DNA of 8,388 bases from the NCBI GenBank assembly GCA_029054965.1, contig JAIDEF010000202.1, forward strand, positions 1 to 8,388, read 5' to 3'. The notes beneath the pieces are model-generated. The model had not been told where the DNA came from. It worked only from the letters and a program-made list of their open reading frames with translations, and did no database searches. Both the position numbers and the translations under genes were made by a program. This DNA comes from Eubacterium sp. GTDB lineage: Bacteria > Bacillota > Clostridia > Oscillospirales > Acutalibacteraceae. Of this stretch, positions 6,219 to 8,388 are shown piece after piece. Numbering within the stretch: the stretch's first letter is position 1; every line of letters begins with the position of its first letter.

Positions 6219-6911
6219 TTATCTTCTATTCCTATTAATTACTAAAAATAATCTGAGTAATGTAGCAAGCGCAGAAACTAATGCGGCAACATAGGTAAGT
6301 GCTGCTGCAGTCAATACGCTCTTTGCACCCTGATATTCATTGGCATCTAAAAAAGCATTTGTTTCAATAGTATTAAGAGCTCTGCGTGATGCATTAAATT
6401 CAACCGGCAAAGTTATAAGCTGAAAAAGTGCAACTGCTGCATAAAGTATTATTCCGATATAAATTAATGTATCACTATAAAGCACCATACCAATCAGTGC
6501 CAATGGTATACCAAGCCAAGAACCAATTCTTGTTGCCGGAATAACCAAATTTCTTATTTTAAGCGGGAAATAGCCTTCAGCATGCTGACACGCGTGACCT
6601 GCTTCATGGCAGGCAATACCTATTGCCGCAACACTTGTTGATGAAAAAACACCTTCACTAAGACAAATTTCCTTAGTGTTTGGATTATAGTGATCTGTAA
6701 GATTTCCGGATACCCTTTTGATTTTTACATCTGTTATACCATTTATTCTTAATAGCTGATAGGCAGCATCTGCACCTGTCATACCTCTGGAACTTTTTAC
6801 ACGAGAATATTTATTGAATGAGCTTTTAACCTTTATCTGACAAACTACTGCAAACAAAAGCACAGGTATCATTATAAAGCCTGTTAAATAGTAAGTAAAA
6901 TATGCACCCAT
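6219..6911 (-). CDS. yugP: Integral-membrane zinc metallopeptidase, YugP family
   Basis: Predicted membrane protease of the neutral zinc metallopeptidase type (Pfam Zn_peptidase_2 group); its substrate is not established. Numbered from the ATG at 6911 (230 aa), it has an N-terminal hydrophobic helix (about 5-24), a soluble segment with the family signature GMTGADAAYQLLR (about 43-55) and a DHYNPNTKEICLSE stretch (about 73-86). The zinc-binding HEAGH (102-106) precedes two adjacent hydrophobic segments (about 126-146 and 149-168), VEFNAS (170-175) whose Glu171 is a likely third zinc ligand, and a final hydrophobic helix (about 206-225). The reading frame extends to a GTG at 6920, but that codon is inside the AGGTGA ribosome binding site; the ATG lies five bases after it. 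It sits one base from both fmt and rsmB. From memory, many Clostridia carry a metallopeptidase gene at this place, whereas B. subtilis has yugP elsewhere. The symbol is by family, not proven orthology. Confidence 0.88.
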   Translation of the reverse strand: MGAYFTYYLTGFIMIPVLLFAVVCQIKVKSSFNKYSRVKSSRGMTGADAAYQLLRINGITDVKIKRVSGNLTDHYNPNTKEICLSEGVFSSTSVAAIGIACHEAGHACQHAEGYFPLKIRNLVIPATRIGSWLGIPLALIGMVLYSDTLIYIGIILYAAVALFQLITLPVEFNASRRALNTIETNAFLDANEYQGAKSVLTAAALTYVAALVSALATLLRLFLVINRNRR

Positions 6912-6912
6912 A

Positions 6913-7842
6913 TCATTCACCTATAATTGTACCTAATTCTAATTTGTTACCAGCAAAAAATGATTTAATATCCATTTTCTTTTTGCCCCGCGGCTGAATT
7001 TCAAGCACATCAACACAATGTCCATCACCGCAGCAAACAGTTAACATACCCTTATTATCAACAATTTCACCCGGCTTATTACCGGTTTTTAATGACAATA
7101 CCGTTTTATGAATTTTAAATTCTTTTCCGTCAATAATTGTTGATGCACATGGCCAGGTCTGAAGCCCCCTTACAAGGTTATGAACCTCTGAAGCTGATTT
7201 TGACCAGTCTATCGGACTAAGTGCTTTGGTAATTTTAGCAGCATAAGTCGAAATATTATCGTCCTGTGAAATAAATTCAGCACTGCCGTTTTCCAGCATA
7301 TCAAGTGCCTTTAACAAAGAAACCGCACCAAGCTCTGCAAGTCGGTCAAAAAGCTCTGCAGATGTTTCATTCTCGCCGATTTCAGTTCTATCAACTAAAA
7401 TCATATCACCTGTATCAAGACCCTCTGACATTTTCATTATAGTAATACCTGTTTCACTATCACCATTGATTACTGCCCACTGTATAGGTGCAGCACCACG
7501 ATACTTAGGAAGCAAAGATGCATGTATATTTACACAACCATATTTAGGAATATCCAAAATATCCTTTGGAAGAATTTTACCATAAGCAGCAACAATGATA
7601 ATATCAGGATTAAGCTTTTTGATTAATTCATAAGAAACATCATTTTTTAAAGAATTCGGTTGATAAACAGACAAACCATTCTGTAATGCAAATTCCTTAA
7701 CAGGCGGAGGTGTTAACAACTGTTTTCTGCCAACAGGTTTATCCGGCTGAGAAAACACACCAACAATATTATGCTTTGATTTATACAATGCCTCAAGAGC
7801 AGGCACAGCAAAATCAGGTGTGCCCATAAAAACTAAATTCAT
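6913..7842 (-). CDS. fmt: Methionyl-tRNA formyltransferase
   Basis: Fmt transfers a formyl group from 10-formyltetrahydrofolate to Met-tRNA-fMet, producing the bacterial initiator tRNA. The protein (309 aa) has a full two-domain build. The N-terminal formyltransferase domain (about 1-185) has FMGTPDFAVPAL at the start, QPDKPVGRK (32-40), the catalytic asparagine and histidine in NIHASLLPKYRGAAPIQWA (N105, H107; SLLP at 109-112) and D143 in GLDTGD; these correspond to E. coli N106, H108 and D144. The C-terminal tRNA-binding domain (about 203-305) begins AAKITKALSPIDW and contains RGLQTWPCA. The ATG at 7842 has AGGTGA four bases upstream, and the gene begins 10 bases after def. The pairing with def is the usual arrangement: the formyl group added here is removed by the neighbouring product. 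Confidence 0.97.
   Translation of the reverse strand: MNLVFMGTPDFAVPALEALYKSKHNIVGVFSQPDKPVGRKQLLTPPPVKEFALQNGLSVYQPNSLKNDVSYELIKKLNPDIIIVAAYGKILPKDILDIPKYGCVNIHASLLPKYRGAAPIQWAVINGDSETGITIMKMSEGLDTGDMILVDRTEIGENETSAELFDRLAELGAVSLLKALDMLENGSAEFISQDDNISTYAAKITKALSPIDWSKSASEVHNLVRGLQTWPCASTIIDGKEFKIHKTVLSLKTGNKPGEIVDNKGMLTVCCGDGHCVDVLEIQPRGKKKMDIKSFFAGNKLELGTIIGE
6917..6922 (-). promoter_or_regulatory. Ribosome binding site of the YugP-like gene (decides start)
   Basis: AGGTGA on the minus strand, formed by the last sense codons of fmt, lies five bases before ATG at 6911-6909. The upstream GTG (6920-6918) is part of the motif itself, so the longer start is unlikely. Confidence 0.7.
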
Positions 7843-7852
7843 TTACTCACCT

Positions 7853-8311
7853 TTAACTGTTAAGAGTTTCTCCGTCAATGATATGTGAGGTAAACAATAT
7901 TCCGTCAAGATGATCAATCTCATGACAGAATGCCTTGGCCTTTAAATCCTCACCTGTAAAAACCTGCCATTTCCCGTTTCTATCCTGTGCTTTAACCTGT
8001 ACCCTCTGCGGTCTTTTAGTATTTGCCCATTTTCCAGGCAAGGACAAACAGCCTTCCTGAGAAATCTGCTCACCCTCAGAAAAAGTTATCTCAGGATTAA
8101 CAAGCTCCATAGGACCTTCACCGATATCAATAACAACAACTCTTTTTAAAATACCAACCTGTACAGCAGCAAGACCTACACAATTGCCGTCATACATAGT
8201 TTCCTTCATATCATCAATAAGCATAGCGAGCCTGTCATCAAATTTTTCAACTACTCTGCTTTTTTTATACAAAATAGGATCGCCAAGCTTAACTATATTT
8301 CTTAACGCCAT
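7853..8311 (-). CDS. def: Peptide deformylase
   Basis: Metalloenzyme that removes the N-formyl group from nascent proteins. The protein (152 aa, a compact form typical of Clostridia) carries the three diagnostic motifs. Motif I is CVGLAAVQ (44-51) with Q51; motif II is EGCLS (86-90) with the metal-ligand C88; motif III is HEIDH (130-134) with metal ligands H130 and H134 and catalytic E131. Motif I is usually GxGLAAxQ; here the first glycine is a cysteine (C44), a deviation that leaves the catalytic glutamine and both other motifs intact, so activity is still expected. ATG at 8311 is preceded by AGGAGA with seven-base spacing. The gene starts 25 bases after the priA stop and is followed by fmt after 10 bases. 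Confidence 0.97.
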   Translation of the reverse strand: MALRNIVKLGDPILYKKSRVVEKFDDRLAMLIDDMKETMYDGNCVGLAAVQVGILKRVVVIDIGEGPMELVNPEITFSEGEQISQEGCLSLPGKWANTKRPQRVQVKAQDRNGKWQVFTGEDLKAKAFCHEIDHLDGILFTSHIIDGETLNS

Positions 8312-8336
8312 TCTCTATTCTCCTAATTTTATTATC

Positions 8337-8388
8337 CTAATTTAAATTATAAGGATTCAAATCTATAGATACCTGAATATCCTTATAT
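8337..8388 (-). CDS. priA: Primosomal protein N' (PriA helicase), last 16 residues only
   Basis: An open frame enters from the right edge and ends at TAG (8339-8337), giving the C-terminus YKDIQVSIDLNPYNLN. A short beta strand followed by an Asp-x-Asn-Pro motif near the end is typical of PriA C-termini, which often read like V-x-V-D-V-x-P followed by a few residues. PriA is the replication-restart helicase, and in Firmicutes its gene stands directly before def, as here. The fragment is too short to judge by sequence alone; the call rests mainly on gene order plus this tail. Confidence 0.7.
   Translation of the reverse strand, partial: YKDIQVSIDLNPYNLN

Noticed and set aside
8331..8360. Possible promoter before def (TTGAAT, 18 bases, GATAAT)
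   Set aside because: The -35 is weak, and transcription would start at about the def Shine-Dalgarno sequence, leaving no usable leader. A perfect TATAAT at 8351-8346 has no matching -35 at proper spacing.
1..8388. A novel defence, mobile or biosynthetic system
   Set aside because: Every stretch is covered by a conserved housekeeping or signalling gene in the known Firmicutes order. There are no transposase, integrase, toxin, CRISPR or repeat signals and no visible break in base composition.

Overview
The window is an AT-rich stretch in which every recognisable gene lies on the minus strand. Read in transcription order (right to left) it runs: 3' tail of priA, def, fmt, a YugP-type membrane zinc metallopeptidase gene, rsmB, rlmN, prpC (PP2C phosphatase), prkC (PASTA Ser/Thr kinase), rsgA, and the 5' part of thiN. 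This is the classic Firmicutes order known from Bacillus subtilis (priA-def-fmt-rsmB-rlmN-prpC-prkC-rsgA-rpe-thiN), with two changes: a YugP metallopeptidase sits between fmt and rsmB, and no rpe lies between rsgA and thiN. The low GC, the AGGAG-type ribosome binding sites, the PASTA kinase and the gene order point to a member of the Clostridia, probably an anaerobic gut-type lineage. A genus cannot be assigned from the sequence alone.

Layout: 8337-8388 end of priA; 7853-8311 def; 6913-7842 fmt; 6219-6911 yugP-like; 4982-6217 rsmB; 3934-4989 rlmN; 3228-3956 prpC; 1195-3213 prkC; 302-1186 rsgA; 1-305 start of thiN. Genes overlap by up to about 23 bases or are separated by 25 bases or fewer, so no stretch over 300 bases lacks a gene. 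I see no tRNA, rRNA, CRISPR array, insertion sequence or clear intergenic terminator. The arrangement is that of one long operon. A near-consensus promoter inside the 3' end of rlmN (4031-4059) could give prpC-prkC-rsgA-thiN separate expression.

How the genes fit together: Fmt formylates initiator Met-tRNA and Def removes the formyl group from new proteins. RsmB and RlmN methylate 16S and 23S rRNA, and RsgA is a late-stage 30S assembly GTPase. PriA restarts stalled replication forks. PrkC senses muropeptides or cell-wall state through extracellular PASTA repeats, and PrpC reverses its phosphorylations; translation GTPases including RsgA are known PrkC substrates in B. subtilis. ThiN makes thiamine pyrophosphate. 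The cluster therefore links translation and ribosome maturation to cell-wall-responsive signalling.

Three start codons are revised from the longest reading frame because a good Shine-Dalgarno sequence points to an internal start: rsgA (ATG at 1186), prpC (TTG at 3956) and the metallopeptidase (ATG at 6911). I found no convincing novel system here. The findings are modest points on regulation, domain variation and gene order within a conserved housekeeping operon.
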